A stretch of DNA of 64,000 nucleotides from Abditibacteriaceae bacterium. Its GTDB lineage: Bacteria > Armatimonadota > Abditibacteriia > Abditibacteriales > Abditibacteriaceae. Position 1 is the stretch's first letter. Each line of letters begins with the position of its first letter. Positions 16,494-25,172 of this stretch are shown in pieces. The stretch lies in the NCBI GenBank assembly GCA_019239895.1, contig JAFAZH010000058.1:1-64000 (forward strand), given 5' to 3'. The notes under the pieces are model-generated. The model ran no database searches. It was not told where the DNA came from and was given only the letters and a program-made list of their open reading frames with translations. The position numbers were made by a program, and so were the translations under genes.

Positions 16494-19076
16494 ATGATGC
16501 AGCAGCACGATATGCAGCACGATGATAGGAAGCAGCACCATTTAAGAGTTCGTCGGCCCGTCAAAATGCTGGTAGGGATATTATCTGGAGCGGCGGTGGC
16601 TCTCGCCATCAGCGGCGGCATGAAAGGTTTTGCCCAAAATGTGGCGGCAGTGGTGGCACGTTTACAGGTGGGGCCGCGTATCGAAGGCACCGCCATCACG
16701 TCGCAGGGTTGGCAAGTCACGCCTGCGGGCCAGCAGATAACCCTCGGTGATAGACCTTATGGCATGACTATCAGCCCCGATGGTAACACGCTGCTCGTCA
16801 GCAACGATGGCTATGGCACCCACTCGTTAATGGTCGTGGATCGCGCCAGCCATAATGTGCTGCAAATCATCCCCTATCGCAGTCCCGAAGGGCTTTACAT
16901 CGGAGTTGTGTTCAGCCCCGATGGGCAGCACGCTTATGCCTCGGCGGGCAGCAATAACAAAATCCGCGTTTACGATGTGCAGAGCCAACATTTAACCGAA
17001 CGGGAGCCGATAATGTTGCCGACGACGGGCGCGGGCGGTAAAAGAATCAATCCCTACCCGGCGGGATTAGCCATCGCCCCCGATGGACAAACCCTCTATG
17101 TGGCCGATAACCTGGCGGATGCCCTCTCGGTAGTAGACGTGGCGAAGCGCACGGTGACGGCGACCATTGCGGTTGGGCACAATCCTTATGGTGTGCTGCT
17201 GTCCAAAGATGGCCGCACCGCTTATGTGAGCAACTGGGGCGAACAGAGTGTGAGTGTGATTGATCTGCCGTCGGCGACTGTACGACAGACCGTCGGTGTA
17301 GGGACGCACCCTAATGCCCTGGCGCTTAATCCACAGAGCAATGAAATCTATGTCGCCAATAGCGATAGTGATTCCGTTTCCGTCTTAGATGGATTTACCT
17401 CCCGCGTCAGCCGCAACATTGACCTCGCGCCGCTCGATGGGGCACCGGTTGGTTCCAGCCCCAACGCCCTCGCTATCGCGCCCGATGGCGACACGCTGTA
17501 TGTGGCTAATGCAGGCAACAATGATGTGGCCGTTATCCGTTTAGCGGAGCGTCCCGCTGCCAGTGCGCCGCTCTCGGCCCTGGTGCAAGCAGCGCGCAAC
17601 GGGGCAGGGGACAGCATCCTCGGCAGGATTCCCACCGCCTGGTATCCCACGGCCTTAACTCTTGCTGCGGATGGCAAGACCCTTTATGTCGCCAATGCTA
17701 AAGGACTTGGCGCGGGGCCAAATGGCGGTACCCAAAAGGGTTACATCGGAAGCATGATGAAAGGCACGCTCTCGGTTATCCCTGTGCCGGATGGGGGGCA
17801 GCTTGCTCGTTATAGCCAGCAAGTGGCTATCAACAATGCGCCGCAAGATCGCGCGGTGGCGATGGCCCAGGTCAAGGATGGTTGGGCTGTGATCCCGCGC
17901 CGCGCCGGAACCCATTCTCCCATTCAGCACGTCTTTTATATCATCAAGGAAAACCGCACCTACGACCAGATTTTGGGTGATTTAGGAAGGGGCAATGGCG
18001 ACCCTTCATTGGCGATTTTTGGCGCAGCCATCACGCCCAATCAGCATCAGCTTGCTCGTCAATTTGTGACGCTCGACAACTTCTATGCCGATAGCGAAGT
18101 TTCCGCCGATGGCTGGAACTGGTCTACGGCGGCTTATGCCAATACCTATGTGCAAAAGAACTGGCCGCAGAACTACTCCGGTCGCAACCGGCCCTATGAG
18201 TTCGAGGGCGGCAACCTGGCGACTTCGCCGGGCCGTGACCCGCAGCAAGGCTACTTCTGGGACTTACTGGAAACGGCGCATATCTCTTATCGCAACTATG
18301 GCTGGTGGCTCGATGGCAAAGTGACCGAACCGGAACTGATGCGCCACACTGATATGGAGTTCACCGGCTGGAATTTAAGGCTGAAAGACCAGGTGCGCGT
18401 TGACCAGTGGCTTAAGGAGTTCCGCGTTTACGAGGCCAATGGCCAGTTGCCCAGCGTGGAATTGTTACGCCTGCCCAATGACCACACGGCTGGCACGGGC
18501 GCTAACTCCCTCACGCCGAGCGCGATGGTGGCCGATAACGATCTCGCCCTGGGCCGTCTGGTGGAAGCCGTATCCCATTCGCGCTACTGGGCCACCTCCG
18601 CGATTTTCGTGGTCGAAGACGACGCCCAGAGCGGTAACGACCACATAGACGCCCATCGCACCGCTGCCCAGGTCATCAGCCCCTACACGCAACGCGGGAC
18701 AGTAGATTCGACCTTCTATGACACCTCCGCCATGCTGCGCACAATGGAACTCATTGTCGGCGCACCGCCCATGACGCAATTCGATGCGGCAGCCACGCCA
18801 ATGGTGAATGCCTTCACGAATCGTCCCAACCTCACACCTTACACCGCACGCATCCCGGCCCAATCGCTCGACGAGAAAAATGGCCCCGCTGCCCCAATGG
18901 CCGCCGTCTCCGCCAAACTCGACTTCACCCGCGAAGACCGCGTGCCAGACGCCCTGCTCAACGAAATCATCTGGAAAAGCCTGCGTGGTTCGCAAAACGT
19001 TGCAGCGGTGCACCACACGAGATTCAACCAGACGCGAAGTAAGGCCAGGGTAAAGCCCGGAGGGGATGACGATTGA
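16494..19076 (+). CDS. Beta-propeller / phosphoesterase fusion, exported
   Basis: 860 aa. An N-terminal signal/anchor (MLVGILSGAAVALAISGGM) is followed by a seven-bladed YncE-type propeller (about 50-400) with repeated ISPDGNTLLVSN / IAPDGDTLYVAN blades. Then comes a phosphoesterase of the acid phosphatase/phospholipase C superfamily (about 450-800): HVFYIIKENRTYDQILGDL, FVTLDNFYADSEVSADGW, IFVVEDDAQSGNDHIDAHRT, which hold the metal and nucleophile residues (N/T in KENRTYD, D in VEDD, HIDAH). Known fusion in soil bacteria and Planctomycetes; likely periplasmic phosphate release. It is complete. Confidence 0.87.
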   Translation: MMQQHDMQHDDRKQHHLRVRRPVKMLVGILSGAAVALAISGGMKGFAQNVAAVVARLQVGPRIEGTAITSQGWQVTPAGQQITLGDRPYGMTISPDGNTLLVSNDGYGTHSLMVVDRASHNVLQIIPYRSPEGLYIGVVFSPDGQHAYASAGSNNKIRVYDVQSQHLTEREPIMLPTTGAGGKRINPYPAGLAIAPDGQTLYVADNLADALSVVDVAKRTVTATIAVGHNPYGVLLSKDGRTAYVSNWGEQSVSVIDLPSATVRQTVGVGTHPNALALNPQSNEIYVANSDSDSVSVLDGFTSRVSRNIDLAPLDGAPVGSSPNALAIAPDGDTLYVANAGNNDVAVIRLAERPAASAPLSALVQAARNGAGDSILGRIPTAWYPTALTLAADGKTLYVANAKGLGAGPNGGTQKGYIGSMMKGTLSVIPVPDGGQLARYSQQVAINNAPQDRAVAMAQVKDGWAVIPRRAGTHSPIQHVFYIIKENRTYDQILGDLGRGNGDPSLAIFGAAITPNQHQLARQFVTLDNFYADSEVSADGWNWSTAAYANTYVQKNWPQNYSGRNRPYEFEGGNLATSPGRDPQQGYFWDLLETAHISYRNYGWWLDGKVTEPELMRHTDMEFTGWNLRLKDQVRVDQWLKEFRVYEANGQLPSVELLRLPNDHTAGTGANSLTPSAMVADNDLALGRLVEAVSHSRYWATSAIFVVEDDAQSGNDHIDAHRTAAQVISPYTQRGTVDSTFYDTSAMLRTMELIVGAPPMTQFDAAATPMVNAFTNRPNLTPYTARIPAQSLDEKNGPAAPMAAVSAKLDFTREDRVPDALLNEIIWKSLRGSQNVAAVHHTRFNQTRSKARVKPGGDDD

Positions 19077-19100
19077 GTTGCTGTGAGTGGGTGTGAAAGG

Positions 19101-19697
19101 TTAAGGCACCAATCCCTGGCGCTTTAATTCATAGGCAATAAACGGTGCCTTCTTTTCAAGATGAGAGAAGCTTATCTCGCCTGTTGTATATTCATCAATC
19201 CAAGCCTTCCGTGAAGATAGGCAAGCTTCGTCATCATTCAGTTTGAGGCGAGCAATAGTAGCTGTTACTTGAGTTTTCTCTGAAGCAGTAAGATTCTCAC
19301 CAGGCAGCACCATATATGAAGAAAAGTCTATTATGAACCAGTTAGCCTTTATATTAAAAGGATCAAGAACATCTTGATGTTCGCGTTTGTAGCTATTCAT
19401 GAGCAAACACGCGAGACGGTAATTTGACCACTCATAGGCAAGGTCAGGTCGTGCAGCTATGGGAATATAATGGTCTACGGTAGGTGTGCCAGTTGGTTTA
19501 GAAACCCATTGGGCGCAATAGGCGCAGATATTGTTATAAGCTCTTCTAAGGTTCGGCAGAGCGTCCGTCCAGCATTCATAGTTTTTCCATTCGGCTCTTT
19601 TCTGAGGGCTTGGATTTTTCTGTAAGAACTTCTGCCCCTCTTGGCGAACCTTTGTATCAAAGTCAGGGGGTTCTGGCTGCATGGTTACTGGAATCAC
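19101..19697 (-). CDS. HNH endonuclease, PtuB-like (TIGR02646-like)
   Basis: 198 aa. HNH motif in order: NICAYCAQWV (zinc Cys pair), TVDHYIPIAARPD (catalytic DH), WSNYRLACLLMNSYKR (N and final ligand). Layout and length agree with the HNH nucleases that accompany PtuA ATPases in Septu defence and in some retrons. The GTG start at 19697 overlaps the ATPase stop (GTGA), with GGAG 8 nt upstream; an ATG at 19683 is the alternative. The gene is low in G+C compared with its neighbours, suggesting transfer. Inferred role: DNA or RNA cleavage on phage infection. Confidence 0.82.
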   Translation of the reverse strand: MIPVTMQPEPPDFDTKVRQEGQKFLQKNPSPQKRAEWKNYECWTDALPNLRRAYNNICAYCAQWVSKPTGTPTVDHYIPIAARPDLAYEWSNYRLACLLMNSYKREHQDVLDPFNIKANWFIIDFSSYMVLPGENLTASEKTQVTATIARLKLNDDEACLSSRKAWIDEYTTGEISFSHLEKKAPFIAYELKRQGLVP

Positions 19698-21658
19698 AAT
19701 TCCACTCCATGTTTTTCAGCGAAGAACGTCCAGCGTGGCCAAAAGACATCAATGTCAGATAGATATTTCTGAAGCTCTTCCGATACTCGTGCAATATCTT
19801 CTCTGGCTGGGTTGTCTTGCTGTTGAAGCGCTTTTGCAGATTGTATTGCTTTCTCTGCCTCTAACGAGCGTGCCTGGGCCAGTTCAAACACATCTGATTC
19901 GAGCCAGAAATCTACACGGCCCCTGTGGATGAATGGAAGTTCTTTTAGCACAACTTGATTGGCTATTAAATTATCATTGGCGAAGTCTAAGTGGAAAAGC
20001 TTATCTCTCTCCGGGACGAACTCTGGTTCTGCTGAGGCCATCACCAGGGGAGAATGAGTAGCAATAATGGACTGCACCTCAAGGTCATATTCAGAAGTGA
20101 GGTCGTTCTTTACGGCAAGCAGGGCAGGGAGAATCCGTCGCTGCCACTGAGGATGCAGATGGGCCTCTATTTCATCTATCATCAATACAATGTTCTTTTC
20201 TGGCTGTTTACGTGCCTCCTCAGAATTTATGCGGTGTTCATTCCATGCCCAAACGAGCAAGTAGGCTAATGTTATAATCCGACGCACGCCAGCGGCAGCA
20301 TGAATCACTGGAACAGTGCCATAAGGATGTTCCAAAGTAGGAAATTCCCTCGTGTCATCTATCAATAACCTTTTGGGAGTGCCTGGACGTAATATGCCTA
20401 AGTCACTGCCTTGCGGTGGAGATAATGTCCGTAAAACCTTGGTAAAAGTCTCGAACGGATGCTTTTTAGGATTGTTCTGCCAGCCAACCCAATCGCGGAG
20501 CAAGCCATTAATGCGGACTCTCTTTTGGCCTCCTACTGTTTCCTCAAAGCCGTCCCATACCTGATCCCTTGTAAAAACGAAGGGACGAGGCAGAGTAGAA
20601 TTGCCCTCTGGTGCTTGAATTCGGATAATGGGATCACAGATGGCGAATGATCCATCTACCCTCGCATAAATTACTAAGCCAGGAATAGTAGGCCGTTCAT
20701 TGGGCACCAGCCACTTTTTGTCATCCTCCCAAGTAGTCCAATTGTAAGATGCAGTAACTGTTGGGGCGGGGCCACTCGCGCTTGCAATTTGGAAGATGAT
20801 TTTAGGATCGGTTGATTGTGCATCATCTCTGGGGTAGGCGGGTAAACCGGCCCACTGCCCGGTTAGTGCCCACCACGCACATTCAAGCAAAAAGGTTTTT
20901 CCGAAGCCATTATCACCAGTTAGGATGTTGAGACGTTCGGCTGGCTCGAATTTGAGCTGGGTTGCTGGCCCCACACCTTGAAGTTCTAAATAAGCAAGTG
21001 TGCCACCTTCTTCGGCTACATCTTCCGGCAGAGTCGTAATAATGCTGCGCAACTCTTTCCAGGTGACAGGATCATCCTGGAATAGCTCCACATTAGCATA
21101 ATCAGGAACGGACACATCGAATAACTCTTGTTGCTCTGTGTCGGTGATGAAGAAATCATTGACAAAAGTCTTAATTATGTGTTGAGCGGTAGTTTCAGTA
21201 GGCCATGTGCGTTCACGGTAAAGCCACACGGCCAAGTCATAAATTGGAATACGCTTATTCTGGTAAGGGGGTAAATTATTGGAAAGATTAGATTTCAATA
21301 CCTCAACATAATTAAGTTGCCAACCCCACGACTTTGATGGTTTAGGGTGGATAAAGACACGCTCAAAATTACCACGGGTGCGAGAACTTTGAGCCGTTGA
21401 GGAAGCATATTTCTTGCGCGATACCCAACGGCTATCCTTTCTGTTGGTTCTAAAAACTTGATAATAAAAATCTGATGTCTTAATAGGTCTATAAAACTGA
21501 TCTAGAAATTCTGTCTCTCTCCTACTAATTTCGAGTGGCTTAGTGTCACCAATGGGTATCTTTTCTTGCTTACAGACGAGGAAACTAATTCCATAAAAAG
21601 GATGAATTGACTTTAGGTTCTCAAGTGCCTGCTCTATCTGATAAAGACTTAAAAACAT
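19694..21658 (-). CDS. AAA ATPase, PtuA/OLD-like
   Basis: 654 aa. The N-terminal ~200 residues are of unknown fold. Then an SMC/RecF-like ATPase: Walker A LTGDNGFGKTFLLECAWW, a long insert, signature-like region, Walker B NIVLMIDEIEAHLHPQW and H-loop IIATHSPLVMAS. It lacks the TOPRIM domain of OLD, which agrees with PtuA working through a separate HNH partner. Overlaps the methylase by 10 bp and the nuclease by 4 bp, so the three are translationally coupled. Family role: the ATPase controls the nuclease of a defence complex. Confidence 0.85.
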   Translation of the reverse strand: MFLSLYQIEQALENLKSIHPFYGISFLVCKQEKIPIGDTKPLEISRRETEFLDQFYRPIKTSDFYYQVFRTNRKDSRWVSRKKYASSTAQSSRTRGNFERVFIHPKPSKSWGWQLNYVEVLKSNLSNNLPPYQNKRIPIYDLAVWLYRERTWPTETTAQHIIKTFVNDFFITDTEQQELFDVSVPDYANVELFQDDPVTWKELRSIITTLPEDVAEEGGTLAYLELQGVGPATQLKFEPAERLNILTGDNGFGKTFLLECAWWALTGQWAGLPAYPRDDAQSTDPKIIFQIASASGPAPTVTASYNWTTWEDDKKWLVPNERPTIPGLVIYARVDGSFAICDPIIRIQAPEGNSTLPRPFVFTRDQVWDGFEETVGGQKRVRINGLLRDWVGWQNNPKKHPFETFTKVLRTLSPPQGSDLGILRPGTPKRLLIDDTREFPTLEHPYGTVPVIHAAAGVRRIITLAYLLVWAWNEHRINSEEARKQPEKNIVLMIDEIEAHLHPQWQRRILPALLAVKNDLTSEYDLEVQSIIATHSPLVMASAEPEFVPERDKLFHLDFANDNLIANQVVLKELPFIHRGRVDFWLESDVFELAQARSLEAEKAIQSAKALQQQDNPAREDIARVSEELQKYLSDIDVFWPRWTFFAEKHGVEL

Positions 21659-22728
21659 AGTGTTCCCTCATGGGGCTTCTGCAATTGAGACACCATGTAA
21701 TCGCAAAAGATGGGGCTGAGTTCGATGCCGATTGCTGAACGCCCAGAATTAAGGGCTACCCTTAAAGTGGTGCCACCCCCAGCAAAGCAATCCAGCACTG
21801 AACCCTGTGGAGGGCATCCTATAGCCAGACAGCGTTCAACTAATTCGTCAGGGTAGGGCGCAGTTTCAAGTCCATTAGTTGATTTGGGGCGTGCTGCTAT
21901 TGTCCAGACATCCTCGTCAAAATCTTGGTCTATAAGAGGTTGGCGATTAAAGTAATATTTTCTGTCTTTAACGAACATAAACACATACTCATAACTACGG
22001 CGGGGGCGATCATTCACGGCTTCTGGTAAGCAACGATCTCGATGCCATATGATGGCACTGCGCAATACCCATTTTCTCGTTTCCATTTCAGTGGCCACTC
22101 GCCACGGAATACCAATGAGAGATTTACGCTGTATGCCAATACCTACCCCACCACTTTTATCTACGGCACGCAAGCCAAACCGCCGCTTATTGCTCTTGGG
22201 ATCAATACCATGTGACTTGCCCTTACCAGAATAATAGGTGTCTCCCAGGTTTAAAAAAAGAACGCCATCCTGTTTGAGGACTCTATAAACATCGTCCATA
22301 ACAGAAGCTATGGCTTCTATATACTCCGGGACTGTCTCTTCTTGACCAATTTGCTCATCTACTCCATAGTCCCTTAAACAATAATAAGGGGGTGAAGTAA
22401 CAACACAATTGACACAATTATCGGGAAGAGTCTTTAAGCAATTCCGCGCATCCCCTTGTAGAACTTGCCAATCCGATCCATTGGCATTACCACGCCATAA
22501 TTGTGGCTGGGGTTCTGCCTTAAGCTGAGTTTGGGGTCGGGGTTTGCCAGGCTTAGTAGACACTGCTGAAGTATGCCTATTAGTGATATTGCGTTGAGGC
22601 GAGCGGCACTCGTAACCTAAATTTGTGATAGAAAGTTCTTTCCCAATAGGGTGTTCTTTTAATGCTTCCTGCCTGGTTTGTGCAATTGTCTGGCTTGAGT
22701 TCACTAAGGTTTCTGTATTGGCACTCAT
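21649..22728 (-). CDS. DNA methyltransferase (N4-cytosine/N6-adenine, beta order)
   Basis: 359 aa. Catalytic motif IV TSPPYYCLRDYG at residues 111-122 and SAM-binding motif I LDCFAGGGTTLRVAL near residue 330, i.e. motif IV before motif I, the beta-class order. TSPPY is usual for N4-cytosine and many N6-adenine enzymes. The N-terminal ~80 residues are a polar, perhaps disordered extension. It heads the operon with the ATPase and HNH genes; in that setting it most likely marks self DNA. Recognition sequence unknown. Codon use is more A+T-rich than in the flanks. Confidence 0.9.
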   Translation of the reverse strand: MSANTETLVNSSQTIAQTRQEALKEHPIGKELSITNLGYECRSPQRNITNRHTSAVSTKPGKPRPQTQLKAEPQPQLWRGNANGSDWQVLQGDARNCLKTLPDNCVNCVVTSPPYYCLRDYGVDEQIGQEETVPEYIEAIASVMDDVYRVLKQDGVLFLNLGDTYYSGKGKSHGIDPKSNKRRFGLRAVDKSGGVGIGIQRKSLIGIPWRVATEMETRKWVLRSAIIWHRDRCLPEAVNDRPRRSYEYVFMFVKDRKYYFNRQPLIDQDFDEDVWTIAARPKSTNGLETAPYPDELVERCLAIGCPPQGSVLDCFAGGGTTLRVALNSGRSAIGIELSPIFCDYMVSQLQKPHEGTLCF

Positions 22729-22947
22729 AGTATTATTTACTTCGGCTGCAAACTGTAATGGTTTAAATTAGACACTCAACTCGATTTTCTATTTAGCCTC
22801 CGCACTGGATATTGGCTATAGAACGTTTAAAGACGCTCAATTAATAACATTGTCTTCTTTTATTATGCCCCGAAGAGGTAATAAAGTGAAGGAAATCCTA
22901 CAAATATATGGTGAGCAAAATGTTAGGGGCTACTCGCTAAGCTGCTA

Positions 22948-22986
22948 TTGACAGGCGTAAGAAAAAATTCAAGATTACTTGAATTT
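22948..22986 (+). promoter_or_regulatory. Probable promoter and palindromic operator of the YciE-like gene
   Basis: The gap 22729-23081 holds TTGACA (22948-22953), a 17-bp spacer and AAGATT, and a perfect palindrome, AAATTCAAG-ATTA-CTTGAATTT (22965-22986), laid over the -10. This would suit a repressor. Nothing else is apparent in the gap, which separates the defence operon from this gene and is A+T-rich on the operon side. Confidence 0.45.
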
Positions 22987-23081
22987 CCTATCATCTTTCG
23001 GCTCTATCTTTGCACGGCACCCCTGACGCCAGACATCGAAAAATATAGTAGTTGTTGAGACAAGATTAAGGAGTCAGGACA

Positions 23082-23570
23082 ATGGCGTTGAAATCGTTGG
23101 AAGATGCATTAGTAGATGAGTTGCAGGACTTGTTGAGTGCCGAGACGCAGTTGACACAGGCGTTGCCGAAGCTGGCCGAGAAAGCCACGCACCCGGAATT
23201 AAAGGCGGCCTTCCAGGAGCATCTGGAACAGACCAAAGGGCATGTCGAGCGGTTAAATCAAGCCTTTAAGTTGCTGGGCAAAAGCCCGGAGTCCAAGACC
23301 TGTGAGGCCATGAAAGGGCTGATCAAAGAAGGCCAGAGCGTGATGGAAGAGGACGCCGCGCCCAATGTGATGGACGCCTTCCTGATTGCGGCGGCGCAAA
23401 AAGTGGAGCACTACGAAATCGCCTCCTATGGCACGGTTTGCACCTGGGCCGAAACCATCGGTAATGAAGAATTGGCCGATCTCCTGGGCGAGACCCTGGA
23501 CGAAGAGGAAGAAACCGACGACAAACTCACGGAGTTGGCGGAAGATGTGATCAACGAGGAAGCGGCTTAA
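23082..23570 (+). CDS. YciE/YciF-like ferritin-fold protein (DUF892)
   Basis: 162 aa, four-helix ferritin-like protein of the DUF892 family: LEDALVDELQDLLSAETQLTQALPKL, FQEHLEQTKGHVERLNQ, KVEHYEIASYGTVCTWA and DEEEETDDKLTELAED carry the Glu/His residues that form the di-iron site. Members are linked to stress responses and their substrate is uncertain. AAGGAGTCAGGACA precedes the ATG. Single-gene unit with its own promoter and palindrome upstream. Confidence 0.9.
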   Translation: MALKSLEDALVDELQDLLSAETQLTQALPKLAEKATHPELKAAFQEHLEQTKGHVERLNQAFKLLGKSPESKTCEAMKGLIKEGQSVMEEDAAPNVMDAFLIAAAQKVEHYEIASYGTVCTWAETIGNEELADLLGETLDEEEETDDKLTELAEDVINEEAA

Positions 23571-23674
23571 CTCCTGTCAACGTTTTGATTCAACGCTTGA
23601 GTGAGTTTTGCGCTTGAGTTGCGAGAAGCTGGAGGGAGAGGAGCTGAAGCTGACACCAGTTTTAGCCCCTCTCG

Positions 23675-24118
23675 TTATTTTGCACTCAAACTGGCTAATT
23701 CTTCGTGGAACAAGTAACCGGCGCAACCACAGCGATTGGGTTTGGCGCACAGGTCGTGGATGGTCGGCAATAAGTCACTGCGAAACTTGGATTTCTCAAT
23801 CCAGGCGTCGGCGATGGACAGCGCGTCCGTATAGCGGTGAGGCTCATCGCTCAGCACAATCACGCAGGGGGAGCCGGGCTGGTGCTTCATCCACTCCACT
23901 GTCGAGTGACAAAGTTCTTGCTCGGCCAGCGACTCGCTGATAATGATGAGTTCCGGGTTTAAGCCTTTCGCTTTTGTGGTCGCTTCCTCGCAGGAGTGAG
24001 CCGCACCAATGACGGCCAGGTGCTCCTGCTCTTCCAGGAAACGGGTTAGCACCAAAACGAAGTTCGGATCAGCATCTACGATCAGGGTGTCCAGGGGCAA
24101 TAAGTGAATTCCGCTCAT
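23675..24118 (-). CDS. Degenerate receiver-domain protein
   Basis: 147 aa. Receiver fold: DTLIVDADPNFVLVLTRFLEEQ (acidic pocket DAD), VIVLSDEPHR and DAWIEKSKFRSDL (conserved Lys). The segment that should hold the phospho-acceptor Asp reads ELIIISESLAEQE, with Ser/Glu in place of Asp, so phosphorylation is probably lost (pseudo-receiver). A short Cys/His-containing tail (CAKPNRCGCAGYLFHEE) follows. It lies next to another stand-alone receiver gene (24215) but in a separate unit, because a hairpin intervenes. Confidence 0.7.
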   Translation of the reverse strand: MSGIHLLPLDTLIVDADPNFVLVLTRFLEEQEHLAVIGAAHSCEEATTKAKGLNPELIIISESLAEQELCHSTVEWMKHQPGSPCVIVLSDEPHRYTDALSIADAWIEKSKFRSDLLPTIHDLCAKPNRCGCAGYLFHEELASLSAK

Positions 24119-24179
24119 GATAAATTTCCTTCGTTACTCATAAAATAAGTTGCGACAGGTTTAATAGTAGAAGTCTCTG

Positions 24180-24212
24180 CTGTGGGCGAAAGGGCCGTCT
24201 TTTCGCCCACAG
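24180..24212 (-). terminator. Stable hairpin after receiver gene
   Basis: CTGTGGGCGAAA...TTTCGCCCACAG, a 12-bp stem and about 9-nt loop, 3 bp beyond the stop of the receiver gene at 24215. No long T run follows, so it may be a terminator or an mRNA-stabilising hairpin. Confidence 0.55.
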
Positions 24213-24214
24213 AT

Positions 24215-24640
24215 TTAGGCTCCAACATGGTCTGGCTGATACATTAATCCCGCTATCAATTCTCCGACCTGGCTAAATTCGCTGGACTTATCCAGGAAGT
24301 AATCCGCGCCTGCGGCCATAGCCCTCGCGCGGTATGGTTCATCGGCATAGTTGGTCAGCACAATCACCAAGGGCTTCCGTGGCTCACCTTGAATATCTTT
24401 CAGCACTTGTAAGCCGCCACCCCCCGGCATGTGCCAGTCCAGGACGATGGCATGGGGCAGCAAACGCCGGATATGCTCCGTTGCTGCGGGCGCATCTTCC
24501 GCCAGCCCGACAATCTCGATGTGCGTGTGCGGCGTCAGCAGAGCATCTAACCGTTGCCGGATGAGCGCCGAATCATCCGCGATGACGACTCTGACCTGAT
24601 TGTCATGGCCAGCGCCTGACCACTGCGTTAAATTTTCCAT
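24215..24640 (-). CDS. Stand-alone CheY-like response regulator under the 65-bp module
   Basis: About 141 aa from Met at 24640, chosen because GAGGTGG lies upstream. Complete receiver: acidic pair in VRVVIADDSALIRQRL, phospho-acceptor Asp in HAIVLDWHMPGGGG, Thr in VIVLTNYAD and Lys in ADYFLDKSSEFSQ. There is no output domain, so it would signal by protein contact. Its leader contains the 65-bp module at 24710-24774, the same control element that precedes three large exported-protein genes. Confidence 0.88.
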   Translation of the reverse strand: MENLTQWSGAGHDNQVRVVIADDSALIRQRLDALLTPHTHIEIVGLAEDAPAATEHIRRLLPHAIVLDWHMPGGGGLQVLKDIQGEPRKPLVIVLTNYADEPYRARAMAAGADYFLDKSSEFSQVGELIAGLMYQPDHVGA

Positions 24641-24709
24641 CTGCCACCTCGCTCCCTGGCACCCTCGCACGGGCACCTATTTAAAGATTAGTTGATCCAA
24701 CACGGCATT

Positions 24710-24774
24710 ACTGTCGAATAAATAGTTGTTGTCGTGTCGTAGAAATACGGTTTTTCTGTCGTAAAATTACGACA
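24710..24774 (-). promoter_or_regulatory. 65-bp regulatory module, copy a
   Basis: On the - strand: TGTCGTAATTTTACGACA (18-bp palindrome), then TACGACA ending at module base 40, then TTCGACA ending at base 63. The final TCGACA lies 17 bp from CAACTA, a weak -10-like hexamer. It lies about 70 bp before the receiver start at 24640. The same length and order occur at 31367, 33792 and 36808. Confidence 0.85.
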
Positions 24775-24779
24775 CGAGA

Positions 24780-24820
24780 GGAAGGCGCACGACTTTTTAA
24801 GGAAGGCGCACGACTTTTTA
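24780..24820 (+). repeat. Direct repeat of 20 bp, two copies
   Basis: GGAAGGCGCACGACTTTTTA occurs at 24780-24799 and again at 24801-24820, one base apart. The second copy reaches the stop codon of the XRE gene. It sits between that gene and the 65-bp module. Confidence 0.9.
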
Positions 24821-25036
24821 TATTTCCAGCGGGGACTGCTGCAATAAATGTTGGAAGCGGTTGCGCGTGGTTTGCTTGCCCGGTAAGCGTCCCTGGTTTT
24901 CACACTGCTGGATGCAACTCACGCTGCAATCGAGCAGGTCAGCCATCGCTTCCTGGCTCAAGTTGTGCTGGATGCGGTATTCAAAGATCGGGCCGCTGCC
25001 CTTGCTGGTCATGGTATAGGCTCGTTTCGGTTTCAT
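24818..25036 (-). CDS. XRE-family DNA-binding protein
   Basis: 72 aa. Helix-turn-helix of the Cro/C1 type: FEYRIQHNLSQEAMADLLDCSVSCIQQCENQGRLPG, with the usual LSQE...A..L..S...I...E pattern. It is little more than one HTH domain with a basic N-terminus. It lies directly upstream of the 65-bp module controlling the next gene and is a candidate regulator of that module, though this is inference. The last codons run into a 20-bp direct repeat. Confidence 0.8.
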   Translation of the reverse strand: MKPKRAYTMTSKGSGPIFEYRIQHNLSQEAMADLLDCSVSCIQQCENQGRLPGKQTTRNRFQHLLQQSPLEI

Positions 25037-25053
25037 GTTAGCTTGCCGGGTGA

Positions 25054-25125
25054 TTAGCCGTTACCCCAGACCGCCCAGGCTCCAATCAGCCCGGCCAGAC
25101 TGACTAAAATTCCTGCGACTAGCAT
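25054..25125 (-). CDS. 23-residue membrane peptide
   Basis: ATG at 25125 preceded by AACAGGAGTGAAAG, an excellent ribosome-binding site, opens a frame of 23 codons (MLVAGILVSLAGLIGAWAVW then GNG) ending in TAA. It is a single hydrophobic helix with almost no polar flank. It lies between a response-regulator gene (25173) and the XRE gene (25036), all on one strand with short gaps, so it is probably co-transcribed. Such peptides often modulate membrane proteins or are toxins; no evidence for either here. Confidence 0.6.
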   Translation of the reverse strand: MLVAGILVSLAGLIGAWAVWGNG

Positions 25126-25172
25126 CTTTCACTCCTGTTAGTCGTCATCCCGCAAGGTTTGACGCCTGCGGC

